From Heterohyrax brucei (lineage: Eukaryota > Chordata > Mammalia > Hyracoidea > Procaviidae), in assembly GCA_028571685.1 (NCBI GenBank), contig CM053141.1, positions 134,940,833-135,004,832 on the forward strand: a stretch of DNA of 64,000 bases. Direction: 5' to 3'. Below the pieces are notes generated by a model. It was not told the origin of the DNA. It saw nothing but the letters and a program-made list of their open reading frames with translations, and ran no database searches. Positions within the stretch are counted from its first letter, which is position 1. Each line of letters begins with the position of its first letter. Below are positions 21,131-33,441 of the stretch, piece by piece. Made by a program: the position numbers and the translations under genes.

Positions 21131-21711
21131 GGTGAAGGATCAGAAACCAGACTGAGGCACTGACCAGAGAGCTCCAAAGCCAAAGGCAGGTCCCACAGAA
21201 CTTAGTCCAAGCTGGGGCCAGGATGGTGTCCCAAGGCCGTATGCACAGCCTGGAATGGCCACCTAAGAGTGCTGCCAGAGTCTGAGCCCCAGTAAAACAG
21301 ACAGAATACCATAGACTGAGGCTAAAGCTCACTGGCTTCCAGCTGCAGCTTTGGGTTTCCTTTAATGACTGATCTTCCTAAAAAGAAAGAGAAAAAAAGG
21401 AGACTCTTCCTTTTCTTCCTTGGGTGATGTCCACATCCCAACTCAACAGCTATCACAGTCCCCACCCTTGAGAAAAAGCACCCATGCTGCTGGGAGGAGT
21501 GGGCACCAGCTTCTGCTCCCAAGTGCGTACGGTCACAGATGTTAAGGTCCACTGTAGATGCAGCTCTGCTAAACTGGCTGGCATCTAGTCTGCTTGCTGT
21601 GACCTTCAACCTTACTGGAGCTGCTGGCTCCAGTGCAGGCTGTAGACCAGGGCACAGCAGTCCTAAAACACTTTCTGTGGACCTGGGTGTTAGCATAACA
21701 TCCAAAAGACA
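21131..21711. other. Unresolved, possibly the 3' part of the retrocopy
   Basis: Sequence of higher GC than average. An A-rich stretch at about 21377-21400 could be a decayed poly(A) tail of the PPAN retrocopy. Beyond it I recognise nothing. The open frames on both strands (about 110-127 codons) lack known motifs. Confidence 0.4.
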
Positions 21712-22890
21712 TAATGTCCTATTTCACAGAGTGTGTAGAAATTCAAGGCAGATTGCTGATGTCAGATGGATATTGGCTGAAAGCAGAGAATATCAGAAAG
21801 ATGTTTACCTGCATTTCATTGACTATGCAAAAACAAATGACTATGTGGATCATAACAAATTATGGGCCACCTCGTAGAGAATGGGAATTACAGAACACTT
21901 AACTGTGCTCATGAGGAATTTGTACCTGGGTCAAGAGGCAACTGTGCTAATAGAACAAGGGGACATTGCATGGTTTAAGGTCAGGGAAGGTGTGTGTCAG
22001 GCTTGTATCCTTTTACCATGCCTTTTCAATCTGTATGCTGGGCAAATAATCCGAGAAGCTAGACTATTTGAATAAGAATGGGCACTCGTTAACAAACTGT
22101 TATGTAGATGACACAACTCTGCTTGCTGGAAGTAAAAAGGATTTGAACCACTTACTGATGAAGATCAAAGACCACAGCCTTAGGTATGGATTGCCCTTCA
22201 ACATCAAGAAAACAAAATCCTTAAAATTGGACCAGTAAGCAACACCTTGCTAAACAGAAAAAGGATTGAGGTTGTCAAAGATTTCATTTCACTTGGCTCC
22301 ACAGTCAATGCCCATGGAAGCAGCAGTCAAGAAATCAAAAGATGTATTACATTGCGAAAATCTGCTGCAAAGAACTCTTTAAAGTGTTGAAAAGGAAAGA
22401 TGTCACCTTGAAGACTAAGGTGTCCCTGACCCAAGCCATGGTATTTTGAATTGCATCATACGCATGCAAAAGGTAGACAATGAATAAGGAAGACAAGAAG
22501 AATTGGTGCTTTTGAGTTGTGATGTTGGAGAAGAATATTGAGTGTACCAGGGACTGTCAAAAGAACAAACAGATCTGTTGTGGATGAAGTACAACCAAAG
22601 TGCTCTTTGGAAGCAAAGATGGCAAGACTCTGTCTTACATACCCGAGGTATGTTGTCAGGAGGGATCAGTCCCTGGAGAGGGACATCATGCTTAGTTGAG
22701 TGGAGGGTCAGTGAAAAAGAGGAAGATCCGCAACAAGATGGATTGACACAGTGGCTCTAACAATGGGTTTAAGCATAAAAACAATTGTGGGCACAGTGCA
22801 AGATTGGGCAGTGTTTTGTTCTTTTTTGCATAAGGATAGCATGAGTTGGAGCCAACCCGACAGTGCCTAACAACAACAACAACAACAACA
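21712..22890 (+). mobile_element. RTE LINE, 3' half with (CAA)n tail
   Basis: Sense, 5'-truncated RTE. The reverse-transcriptase palm is visible: AENIRKMFTCISLTMQKQM.., a DYVDHNKLW block near 21840, FNLYAGQIIREARL near 22030 and the catalytic YVDDTTLLAGS near 22100-22135 (the YxDD motif of RT). It then runs through the C-terminal tail and ends at 22869-22889 in a repeated aac tail. Multiple frameshifts make it inactive. Role when alive: copying its own RNA and that of the SINEs sharing its 3' end. Confidence 0.92.
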
Positions 22891-23192
22891 CGGACTGCCA
22901 GAAGAATGAACAAATGTGCCTTAGAAAAAATACAGCCAGAATTATTCATAGAAGCAAAAATGGGTGGACTTTGTCATATGTTTTTGGACATGTTATCAGG
23001 AGGGGTCAGTCCCTGGAGAAGAATGCCATGCTTGGTAGAGTAGAGGGTCAATGAAAAAGAAGACTCTCAGTGAGATGGATTGACATAATAGCTGCAATAG
23101 TGGGCTCAATCATAACAATTGTGAGGATGGCTCAGGAGTGGGCAGTGTTCTGTTCTGTTGTCAGAACTGACTCAGCAGCACTAACAACATAG
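22891..23192 (+). mobile_element. RTE 3'-terminal fragment, tandem to the preceding copy
   Basis: Immediately after the (CAA)n tail of the previous RTE, a second 3' end starts in the same orientation: gactgccagaagaatgaaca, tcagtccctggagaagaatg, gagatggattgacataatag, then aactgactcagcagcactaa and 'caacatag'. It repeats the segment at 22545-22868. Confidence 0.88.
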
Positions 23193-23261
23193 TGGACATT
23201 AAGTGACATATACTTGTATTAAGTTTTTTCACTTAACAGATAGCATTACCAGAAAAACTAA

Positions 23262-23421
23262 AATCAAATCCACTGCTGTGGAGTCAATTCCAACTCATAG
23301 CAACCTTATAGGACAGAGGAGAACTGCTTCATAGATTTTCCAAGGAGTTTCTGGTAGATTTGAACTGCTGACCTTTTGATTAACAGATGTAGCACTTAGC
23401 CACCATGCCACCACAGTTTCC
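23262..23421 (-). mobile_element. AfroSINE
   Basis: Antisense short form: 3' end (ctgctgtggagtcaattcca), body (aggacagaggagaactgctt) and head (agatgtagcacttagccacc). Nearly complete. Confidence 0.92.
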
Positions 23422-23736
23422 ATAAATAGCATTAGCTTCTCTTTTAGTTGTGAGGATTAACAGATATATTGATATCCAATTGAGGTTAGTTTCCAAGGTG
23501 TATGCATAAGATAAAGGAGTATAGGATGCAATTCCACTTTGTTTTGAAATAATAAACTATCAGTAAGCTGGTTTCACCTTAGAAGGCGTTTTCTTTACGT
23601 TGTGTCTACGTGTGCATACATTTTGTTTTTGTTGAAGGGAAAGAAGATGGGTTTCACTTCCTTAGATCATGACAGTTAATTGATGATTTCAGCATATATA
23701 CCATAAGACTTATTTTTGTAGATAGCTATAGCCATA

Positions 23737-23896
23737 TTGAAAATCCTGGTGGCATTAGTGATGAAGTGCTACAGCTGCTAACCAAGAGGTTAGCAATTCA
23801 AATCCACAGGCGCTCCTTGGAAACTCTATGGGACAGTTCTACTCTGTCCTGTAGGGTTTCTATGAGTCAGAATTGACTCAATGGCAATGTATTTTT
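23737..23896 (+). mobile_element. AfroSINE, first of three in a row
   Basis: Short-form sense SINE: head (aatcctggtggcattagtga), body (gggacagttctactctgtcc) and 3' end (gagtcagaattgactcaatg). Confidence 0.92.
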
Positions 23897-23913
23897 CTTA
23901 AAGCCATTTCAGG

Positions 23914-24112
23914 GAATCCCTGGGTGGCACAAAAGTTTAAATGGTCAACCAGCTTAAAGTTGACAGTTAAAATCTACCCAGTGAAAGAAAGTCCTGGCAA
24001 TCTGTGTTAGAAAATTCACAGCCATTGAAAACTCTATGGACAGAGTTCTACTCTGAAACACTTGGGGTTGCCATGAGTCAGAAGCAACTCAAAAGCAACT
24101 TTTTTTTTTAAT
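23914..24112 (+). mobile_element. AfroSINE long form, second of three
   Basis: Sense long form with degraded head (aatccctgggtggcacaaaa). The 3' end is ccatgagtcagaagcaactc, followed by a T run. Confidence 0.85.
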
Positions 24113-24233
24113 AGCTATATCAGTATCTCTTGTTACAAGTTATTTTGCATGTGTGATGTGCTTGTGTGTATGTATCTGTGTATGGAGCATCGGGAGGTGA
24201 GTTATGAGTGTTTTAAAACATCTGGTACAAGCT

Positions 24234-24387
24234 GTGGAAACCCTGGTAGCATAGTGGTTAAGTGCTACTAATCAAAAGGTCTGTGGTTCGAATCCCCCAG
24301 ATGCTCCTTGAATACCATGGAGCAGTGCTACTCTGTCCTATAGGGTTACTACGAGTCAGAATTGACTCAACAGCAGTGAGTTTGGGT
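24234..24387 (+). mobile_element. AfroSINE, third of three
   Basis: Sense short form with the best-preserved Pol III B box in the window (ggttcgaatcc, 24285-24295) and head catagtggttaagtgctact. 3' end: gagtcagaattgactcaaca. Confidence 0.92.
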
Positions 24388-25009
24388 ACAAACTCTGTCT
24401 TAGCTTGAGTATGCAGGAAGCATAGAGGTGTGTGACATGTCCTACATACTATGGGAGTGGGTCTAGCAGCAGCCTCTTGATAGGAAGACAAAGGAACAAA
24501 GGTATGAGGATTCAGCTAGAGAGGAAGGGGCCTACTTTGGGAAGCTTCTTGACCTACTATAAAGGGTTCTTTGTGATGGTGGAGAGAACATGTCTGAGGA
24601 TTGGGCATTGTAAATGCTACTCAGCTTTGTCTCCTCGTCTGATTTCTTCTGGAGAACAAACTGGTCTTAGTTACTATAAACTATATCAGTTCCTATGGCC
24701 CAAGTGACACCTTGTTGATAACCCTCTAAAAGGAGACAACTCAACAGACAGAAACGGGGGGGAGCTGTGATGGTTTAGAGCCACGTGGACTGGTGCATCA
24801 GCCAAGGTGCCAGCAGGATCAGAATTACATAGAGTACACATGGGGTCCTGTCTGGGACTTGCAGAAATGAGTACTCAAAGCAGAGAAACTTGACTTATGA
24901 CTGTTAATGTGACCACATCTGTATTCTGAGGCAGTGAGGCCAGGAGAAATTTTGTTTTCACCTCTGTTATTACACATCATACAGAATGTTAACTATTTGT
25001 TTACACGTT
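24388..25009. other. Unassigned sequence
   Basis: No recognised feature. A 91-codon plus-strand frame (24432-24707) has no known motif. Confidence 0.5.
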
Positions 25010-25098
25010 TATTTCTGTGCTAGACTCTACGACCCTTTAGACCAAGGATTGTATTTTACTCATCTTTGTATTTTCTAGAACCTGGTCTTTGTTCCTAA
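25010..25098 (+). mobile_element. L2 3'-end fragment
   Basis: 'gtgctagactctacgaccct', 'attgtattttactcatcttt' and 'gtattttctagaacctggtc' follow the sense L2 3' end ('tagactgtaagctcc...tatccccagtgcc'). It is cut by the SINE at 25099. Confidence 0.55.
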
Positions 25099-25299
25099 GA
25101 TCCCTGGGTAACGTACATGGTTTGCGCTTGTCTGCTAACCTAAAGGTTGGCAGTTCAAACCCACCCGATGGCACTGTGGAAGAAAGCCTTGGTGATTGGC
25201 TTCTGTAAAGATTATAGCCAAGAAAACCTTACAGATCAGTTCTGCTCTGTCAGTGGGGAAACTATAAGTTGGAATCGACAGATGAGTCTTGGTTTTAGC
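25099..25299 (+). mobile_element. AfroSINE long form
   Basis: Sense long variant: head (gatccctgggtaacgtacat, taacctaaaggttggcagtt), long-form middle (ggcttctgtaaagattatag) and 3' end (ataagttggaatcgacagat). Confidence 0.9.
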
Positions 25300-25899
25300 C
25301 TTTGCCACTGGTGTAATAGTAAGTACTCACTAAGTTATTTTTTTAAGATGAATTAAAGAATGTTTGTGTTCCTCTGTTGATGCTTACAGAGCTAGCTATC
25401 TGACATATATAGTTATTTGGTACAAAGGAGGAGGAGATAGTGTGCCCTAGATTTTGATTTGTTTCCATTATTGCAGCATCTTCTTACCAGGCTATTGCCA
25501 TGGATAAGAGTAAAGTAGCTGGTAGAGCTTCCTGTCTGGGAAGAAAATGCCAAATTAGGATTTGGGGAAGGATACTCCCAACAGAACATTCAATTAGAGC
25601 AGTCAGAATTTCATACGAAGGTTGGATAAAGGCAAAAGAGGAGTATTCCAGCTAGATACTTTTAAAAGCTCACGATCCATGTAGCACAATATAAGCCTCA
25701 GTTTATTGTGTCTGAGTGAATGCATTGGCATTTCTAGACTGAAACCTATACGTCTGCTTTACTACAGGGAGGGGACAAGCCAGAGAGCCAGAAGAGGAGG
25801 GATTAGGGTTGTAAAAATAGAACCAGTGTGAGAGACTGAAGAAAGGGATGTTAGCTATGACTGGGCTCAGCCACTTACACAGCTCTGCCACATTCCTCA

Positions 25900-26260
25900 G
25901 AACAAACATCTATTAACATCCGGGCACACAAAGCCTGTAGCAGGCTTAGTAATGACAAGCACTGTCAGCACACTATAATTAACATGGGATGGTATAATTT
26001 ATGAGGAACGCTCTGTACAGTTTTACGCCAACACAGAGAGGGGAATATCTGTTGTTAGTCTGCGGAATCAAAAGTAGTCTTATCCCTTGATGCAAGCGTC
26101 TTTCTTCCAAATGCTCTTTAATTTATTTTTTAACTCACAAAAGGCTTTGTCGCACTGAGTTAGTTCTGTGCAAGGCAAGAGTGAGCCTCGTAGGTGACCC
26201 TTAGCCCCCCCCAACATCTCCCTCCCATATTAATCAAGAAGGAAAGTCTCAGCAGACTGT
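25900..26260. promoter_or_regulatory. Candidate conserved non-coding segment
   Basis: Unique sequence with homeodomain-type cores (ataattaacatgg near 25976; 'tttaatttattttttaact' near 26120). This is inference from texture and lack of repeats; no conservation data were available. Confidence 0.2.
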
Positions 26261-28029
26261 CTTTACTGTACATAATTAAGCAGTTCTGAATGCTCAGTGA
26301 AACTCAAATGGGATGGCACAGAGCCTGGTAATATGACAGTTAATGGGATGCGACTAGCACTTATTCTGCCTCTATAATAAGCAAAGGCTTTTTGCTTTCC
26401 CACTGAGTACAGGAAGAGAAGGAAGCAGTCACAAAAGATAACAACAATGACAACATGGGGTTGTTGGACACCTATCTCTACCTTTTGTGATTGCTTCCAA
26501 AAAGAAAAATGCACCCTAACTGGAGGAGATGACTTCTTAATTATCCTTGCTCAGTGAGTGTAATAAGCAAAGGCTGTTACCTTGGCATAGCTGCAGATGG
26601 GTGTGAGCAGCAGTCCCAGGAAACGGCTCTAATGGAAGGTTTATCCCTCTTCATTCTTCTTCCTGCCTCCTGCAAACCTTTAGATGAGATGAAATACTGC
26701 CTGAATCCTGCATCCCTGATAATGAAGAGTCTTATGAAAATGATGAGTTATTTTGTTTTCAGTAGATGGTTGGCATAAGTCTGTGTCATAAAGGAGACTG
26801 TTTGCTAGGTCTGTAGCCTGTTTGTTTGTAACCCAAACACACACAACATCTTCTTCCCTCCCTAAAGAAAGAACCTGGCTAAAAATGACTTCTGAAGCAA
26901 GCAAAACACAGTGACAGAAACCAATAATTATTTGTAGTCACATAAACTTGGTATCACAATTAAAAATGCTCCTTGGTTTTGTGTAGTCAGAAACTCAGTT
27001 GTTTTTTTTTTTTTTTTTTTAAACTCTTTGTGCTGGGTAAGCTATAGGAATAACAGGCATCATGCAGTCATTAAATGATCCTGCAAAAGAGAAAACATAT
27101 CCAACATTCATCTGAGAGGCAACTGAGCAGGCAGCACCATGAATCTGTACTCTTATATTACGACCTGTCCCTGAAATGCAGAAATCTGGTAGAACAAAAA
27201 TCAGTACTGCAATGCAGGAACAAGTCCAACTGACTACTCTGAATCACTTAGAATGTAATTGTCTATAGAGAGAGACGGAAAAGGGATCTCTGACGATTTT
27301 CAGGGCAGAAGAGGGAGGAGGCCTGATGGACTTGTCTCTTTGGGAAGCTGAGAATTGGAGGTGGGGTTTATATTTTGGGCTCTGCTTCTGACCTTCTGGG
27401 CTTCCTTTAGAAAGAGTCTTGATTTCCTGAAGAGTAAACCAGAAAAATCTCTTAAAGTGATTTGAGGCTTCCAAATGCAGGGGAGTTGTGAAGAGGACCC
27501 ATCAGCTTCCAAAATTCTATTTCTTTGGGGTTTGTGTTCTAAGATTAGAGATAGCTTTTGGCTCCTGAGCATGTTTTCTCTGAGTTTCATTGGGAATGCA
27601 GGTGTTTTGCTTGAGAAACTGGGACTGGAAACATTGAGAAACACTCTGTTTTTGAAAGGTAACAATTTGGAGAACTGAAAACCTTCACTTCCTTTCCATA
27701 AGGATGAACAGAAGTCCTTTCATTCACATCCATCATCTTTTACTTCAGATTCAGAAACCTTTTAATTTCAATAGAAATCTCAGCATATGCTATCTTGCTC
27801 CAAAACAGCAAACGGTGGCTTAAAATATATGCATGCATTTCAAGTACTCACTCTGTCGTATACATGTTTTTTCTCTCTCATATGGCACATATTTCAGCAA
27901 ACAATTTTGTAGGTTTTTTTCATTCCCAGTGCTCTACATTGTGCAAGCATGAAGCAAATGCAGAGAATTCAAGAGCATTTTGTAATTCTTGAAAGGTTAA
28001 TTGCACTATTTATAGCCCAAACTGTAAAG

Positions 28030-28560
28030 CAAAAACCCTCAGCATGACCCTTCAGGGTCACTGTAGTAACAGCAACCTGAATGAAGCCCTGACCAGTCAT
28101 GAATTACTGTCTGTGATACTGAGAATGCTGACAGTTCAATCACAGCACTGTTTCAATAGAGAACTCCATATATTTAAAGCGCTGATACTGTTTTCCCTCT
28201 AAATGACAGCCTTGACAGATGGGCCAAAAGCACCGCAGACGTTTGAACAAGGAAATAGAGAGGGAGCCTGCTGGAAGCTGGGCTTCATGCAGCCAGCCGA
28301 GAATGATGAATAGAGTGTGATTGTGTCTGACAGGTAGTAATATAACTATTCATTCACCACAGAACACCTGGAGCACACTATATTAAATGGTACAAGATGG
28401 AGAGATTCTGTGACAAGAATAGGAAGTGTGAATCCCAGCCCGAGTTTAGGTATAGCAATATAAAAGGTCAGGGGTCAAGCAATATAAACTGCTGCAGAGA
28501 AGACTGTAATTAAATTATTTGCTTACTAAAGTGTTTCTAATGTTTCGCTAACATGTTGCC
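28030..28560. promoter_or_regulatory. Candidate conserved non-coding segment
   Basis: Unique, repeat-free, with AT-rich cores (aactattcattcaccacaga near 28345, attaaattatttgcttacta near 28510) between GC-balanced stretches. It resembles mammalian developmental enhancers in texture only. No conservation evidence is available. Confidence 0.2.
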
Positions 28561-29341
28561 AGGATCATTACTTCAGCATGTCTGAATACTTCAAATAAAA
28601 TCAGCTTCTCCCTCTCTCCTTTTCACTCTCTCCCTCTCTGACAACTGGAGTTCTTTCTTGTCTCATTTAAACTTGCTCTCTCTGTGTCCCTTTCTCTCTC
28701 TCTCCTGCCTTCCCTGCATTGTTACTGCTCCAAGAAAATAATCATAGGAAAGTGAAGAGAAAGGTTGACAGGTCACATTAGTTACCAGCCTGGTCAAAGC
28801 ACCTGCCCCTGACCCCAGAGCTGCCCTGGTTCTGCTTGGACGCGGGTGGCATGAAGAAGCCACTGTGGCATCACACAGCTGGTGGAAACTCCTCCAGATG
28901 TGGTGCTAGAGAGAAGAAGCCTGAAGAACTATGGGTTGGCAGAGGCGCAAAGGCTGCATCTGCAAGTATTTGCCTTTTATTTTAAAGCCATTGAAAACAC
29001 AGAGGTGCTGCTGACAGGTGGAATTGCTTTCTAAGTAAAGGGAGGCTGAGGGGTGGGGATTCAGGAGAGATGGACTGGTTTTCAGAACTCATGACCTCTC
29101 TACAGCCTTCCACTGTACACATGGCTAGATTATTTCTAGACCTGTGCTAATATTAATTTTTAATTGCTGTGCTTGACAGCCACTTTCTGAAGGCTTTATT
29201 CCTGGGGAGTATTATATTATAAAACATGATTGAGCTGACTCTTAAATTTGGCATTGTAACTTTGCTTATGTGTGAGTGTATTATATGTCATACATGTACA
29301 CAGAAACAATGTGAAATGTCAGAGTTGACATATTGGCTTTT

Positions 29342-29343
<2 letters not shown>

Positions 29344-29391
<48 letters not shown>
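29344..29391. repeat. (GT)24 microsatellite
   Basis: An uninterrupted run of about 24 GT units, long enough to be polymorphic. Confidence 0.98.
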
Positions 29392-29393
<2 letters not shown>

Positions 29394-29437
29394 TACATGT
29401 GTCTAACTACACATTCCACAACTAGGAAAAAAGAACA

Positions 29438-29596
29438 AAAACCAAACCTGTTGCAACTGAGTTGATTCTATCTCCTACTGACCCTAAAGGATAGAGGAGA
29501 ATTGCTCTGTAGGGTTTCCAGGGAGTAGCTAGTAGGTGGTTGATTCGTACTGCCAACCTTTAGGATAGCAGCGTGGCTGTGTGACTAGAGTACCAC
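29438..29596 (-). mobile_element. AfroSINE
   Basis: Antisense SINE: 3' end (gttgcaactgagttgattct), body (ggatagaggagaattgctct) and head (gtgtgactagagtaccaca). Diverged, in an otherwise repeat-poor stretch. Confidence 0.88.
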
Positions 29597-32389
29597 AGTA
29601 AATAATGAGGAGCCTGTATGGGATCCTGGCTGGTTTCTAAGATCCATAGGAAAGGATACACTTGGTGGTTGCCTTTACATGGACGAATGTTCACCAACTG
29701 CTGCCTCAGATTAGTTTTGCTTGTCATTTGCTTTATTCACAGGATCCTGTGACGACCAAGGAAGGTCACGGTATTTCCTTCACAGTGCTGTTTGGAGGCT
29801 CCCTCTGGGAGCTGGGATGCTGGTCGCTTTTGTCTTTTATCGTTCCATTTTCTCTTCTTGTCTTTGTAGCTGATTTGGCTGGTATGAGGATGACCATGGG
29901 GCAGGGTCACTGGCTATGGAAAAACTCTATGTTCACAATTTGAGACTTTTTTTCCTCATGAATATGCACTGAAAATCAGTGCAATTCTCTTTTCCCAGCC
30001 TACTTCAATGTGGGACATTTACAGGATTTTGCATATGACTTTTCTGATTATTTTCAGAATACAAAATCCAGCTAACAGGTTTCCCCTATCCCCTTCAAAC
30101 TGTATTTAAGCCCTGCACCTTAGCTCTTTAACCCTATTTCACATCCTTCTTTTCCAGCCAGCAGTGCTAAGCTATTTTGACATACTTTGGGTTATTGATT
30201 TATGGGCGTTTCTGTATCTTCACCTGTATCTGCCAGTCTATATGTATTTTATCTGAAGTACCTTATGAAGGAATACTTAACAGTTGTTAACTCTATTCTG
30301 GCCTCAGCAGAATGTGATGTTGAGAACTGGAAAATGTGCAAAATTTTACTTGGCAAGTCTCTTAAGAGACCTCATTACAAGAAACCTTGTAATGAAACCT
30401 CCTTTTTTCCTTTTTCAGCTCACAGAAGGATTTCTCGTTTCTCTTTGTTTTTGATATTTAGTGTGTATACTTTTTACAAGTGTATGGCCAACTATACCTC
30501 TGCATCTTCTTGTTAACATGAGCTCTGTGGTATTTATGAAACTGAGTACTGTCATTGTGTGGCCTTGTATCCATTGCCTATCTGTGTTCATTCTAGCTGA
30601 GAGCCTGCACAATGCTTAGTGCTGCCAATAAGGGGAAAGGGACTGTTTTGCAAAATAAGCAAATTGGATTATCCAGTGTGTAAATAGGCACTCAATCTTT
30701 TTTCCCATGTAAATCAGTAAAAGCAATTTGCTTGTACAGAAAAAAACCCTTCACCACTGCTCGCCCATCCCCCATCTTTCTTGGCATTGGGACTTCGTTA
30801 GAAGTGAGAGAAAGGAATTTGCTAGCACCTGTACAGTAGGAGATAGTAATTAACAAATTTGCTTTCATTTTTCAGCAGTTTAAACAATGGCACTATGAAA
30901 AATATTCTTTTGAGTTACTTGAAATCTTTTATGTTGTACTAAAATAATAAAATGAACAACTGCATTTCTAGATTCTTCAAGCTCCATTAAAGAAAAAAAC
31001 AGATAGACTTTTCCATAACCTATCATTTATGTATTGTAGATGTCACACTTGTACATCACAAAGCTGAATTAAACTTTAGTTTCTTTTAAGAAATAGTGGG
31101 TCAAGATTACCATGGTGTCAATTGGGCTTTATTTGAAATGAGAAGCCACATCACCTCATTTGTGTATTTAAGAACTCTTTTCATCTTACTCCAGTAAACC
31201 AGAAATGTGGTTAAAATTAATATTTGCAATTTAACAGTCTTGGACACTCATGCTAATTATAGTTGTTTAATCATTGCTAAGAATGTAGAACTATAGAATA
31301 CAGTAAGCTTAAAAGGAATCTTAGCAATCGTCTTGTCCTCCTCTCTCATCCTATCCATGAAGCAGTGAGTTGAGAATTAAGATGCTAGCTCTGCATAACG
31401 GTTGAACTGGGCAAGAATTCATCTTTGCTGGGTCTCAGCTTAGGGCATGCTCCACTCAATGCAATATGAAAAAGACAAGGCATAAAATTCCTAGCTATTC
31501 AGAAAGGTGCTATACAGATCTGCTATAGGTTTTGTGACATAAGTACATGAAGTTTAGGAGTTTATTTAAAATATATAATGAGCAAAAGTAAATTATGATT
31601 TGTACTTATTCTCACCTATTTTTTTTTTTTAATAATTTTAAAAGTGGGCATGGCTGTTTTTCTTCTTATTCTTCCCTTCCATTAGTCTAGTTAGGAGTCC
31701 TGGGTGGCTAAGCAGAGAACATTCAGAAGGATAATTTTAAAAGCTCTGTTAGGAGGAAAACTATAGCCTCAGAACAGGTCATCAGTAAAGCAAGTTGAGT
31801 CTGGAGGGCAGAGGTATTAATCTTTGTGTTCTTGTTTACAAAAATGGCTAACATTTTTGGGTCTTCAAGTCTCTATTACAGTAAACAAAGAAACTACTTG
31901 TAGTATCTATACAGAAGTATCCTAGATATAAATGTAATCCTGAATGTTTCATGACCACCTCTTTCATTGTGCTGATCCTCATGTTTGACTTCTCAAACAG
32001 TATTTTTAGCTGAAGTTGATGATTGGTGTGGGACATTTCTAAGTAAGTGATATTCATAGCACTCCTGGCAGCAGCAAGGGCAGCAGGCTCTGAAGCAAAC
32101 CACAGTGTCCCCAGGCAGAATGAAGTCAAGACTGTAAAACCAAACTGAGCAGAGAGCCAATAAAAAGGCTAAAATCACATCTTCCCATAGTTTTAATCTA
32201 TGGGGGCAAATTGTAAAGAATAAACTTAAAAAAAAACCCCAACAGATTTAATGAGGCATTTTGTTTAACAGTGTGTTTGAAAATACAAATGGCATGCTTG
32301 TAAAGGAGCAGGGGGTGGGGGAGTACCAAGCAAACTGAGAAAAGAACATTGTGCTAAAGCCTGCAGGTAAATATTAGGCTTGAAGATGA
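29597..32389. other. Repeat-poor unique region
   Basis: No gene, exon or young repeat recognised. A possible L3/CR1-type scrap lies at about 31285-31375 and a T run at about 31620-31630. A small perfect hairpin (cattacaag / cttgtaatg, 4-base loop) lies at 30373-30394. Confidence 0.5.
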
Positions 32390-33200
32390 AAAGCTGCATT
32401 TTGGAAAAGTGTTATCGATTGGCATTTTCTCTGCAAGTACCATTTTAGGACACCTCTATAGGATTTATCCCATACAATAGAGGCTTGCAGTCACCGTGTC
32501 AGGATCTGCCTTGCTTGGCCGTCAGACTTCAATTAGATAATGACCATGGCAGGGAGTGAATAGTCAGAGAGTCATTCATCTTCCTCTGTACATGACACAG
32601 TGTAACGGGGTGTTTCTGACAATCCTTGCACATTGAATTAGGTCATTGCTGAGTTTGTCAGCCTTTGAGAGAGTCTGCATTTACATGTGATGATTTCACC
32701 ACCCCTTTTCTCTTCCCTCTCCCACCTCTTAAACAGCATCTATTGTTCCGGAGCCTGTATTGTACTGGGATCTGAATTTATGTCTGCTGATTGTAAGCAA
32801 GAGACACTACCACAGTCCATAATCAGCTCATTAGCATTCTGCTCATGCGAGCCAGTGTGAGTACAATTTTCAATGGCCTAATGTGACAGGTAATCATAAA
32901 TTAGTATTTGCTTTAAAACAACAGCAGAGTACACAGCCTGCATGCTTAAGGAGAATGACTCAGTAAGTAGTACAGCTCTGTAATGAAGTGGGAGCTCATT
33001 AAACAGACGCGATCTACTTCACTGAGCTGCACAAGCAGCAAACAAACCAAATGGAAATGTTTCAACAGAACACTGCAGTCAACCAGGACAAGTCCAGGTT
33101 CATTAGCTGTGGCACCATCTACAGGAATTAGTCACAGTAATAATTAAATAGTTGCTTGCTAATTTATCATTTTACATTTATTACCACATTTGCATAATGT
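32390..33200. promoter_or_regulatory. Candidate conserved non-coding/enhancer block
   Basis: About 800 bases of unique sequence with dense, well-formed transcription-factor-like cores: a SOX-like ctattgttc near 32740, aatcataaattag near 32894, taattaaata (33141-33150) and a perfect POU octamer atttgcat (33188-33195). No repeat and no coding frame overlaps it. Function is inferred; conservation could not be tested. Confidence 0.35.
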
Positions 33201-33441
33201 GTTTTTTTCCCCTTCCCATATCTCTGGTTACATTAAAATGTCCTAATCTGTGTATAAAAAATGAAAATAGTGTGTGATTAAAAAGAAGTCTTACCAGAAA
33301 TGTTCGTATTTGGCAATTAGCTGGTGAAAACCTTGTTTACTTCAAATATTTAAGGATTGTGTCATTTTAACAATCAACACTTATGAGGTCATCCTGGGAG
33401 AAGCTAAAGACCCAGACTTGTCTTTTAGCAACTAGGTGGTA

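Larger units (their letters stand above)
25300..29343. other. Repeat-poor unique region
   Basis: About 4 kb with no SINE, RTE or L1 insertion that I can see, in contrast to the flanks. Only a T run at 27001-27020 and a CT-rich stretch near 28608-28710 stand out. No exon-like open frame has recognisable motifs. Candidate regulatory segments inside are listed separately. Confidence 0.5.

Noticed and set aside
21322..21705. 127-codon minus-strand ORF near the PPAN retrocopy
   Set aside because: No known motif, and it overlaps a plus-strand frame of similar length; GC-rich DNA yields such frames by chance.
24285..24295. Perfect tRNA B box as evidence for a tRNA gene
   Set aside because: It is the Pol III promoter of a SINE; the surrounding sequence cannot fold into a full tRNA and continues into the SINE body.
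29226..29465. 79-codon ORF with a valine/cysteine repeat
   Set aside because: The VCVCVC tract is the translated (GT)n microsatellite.
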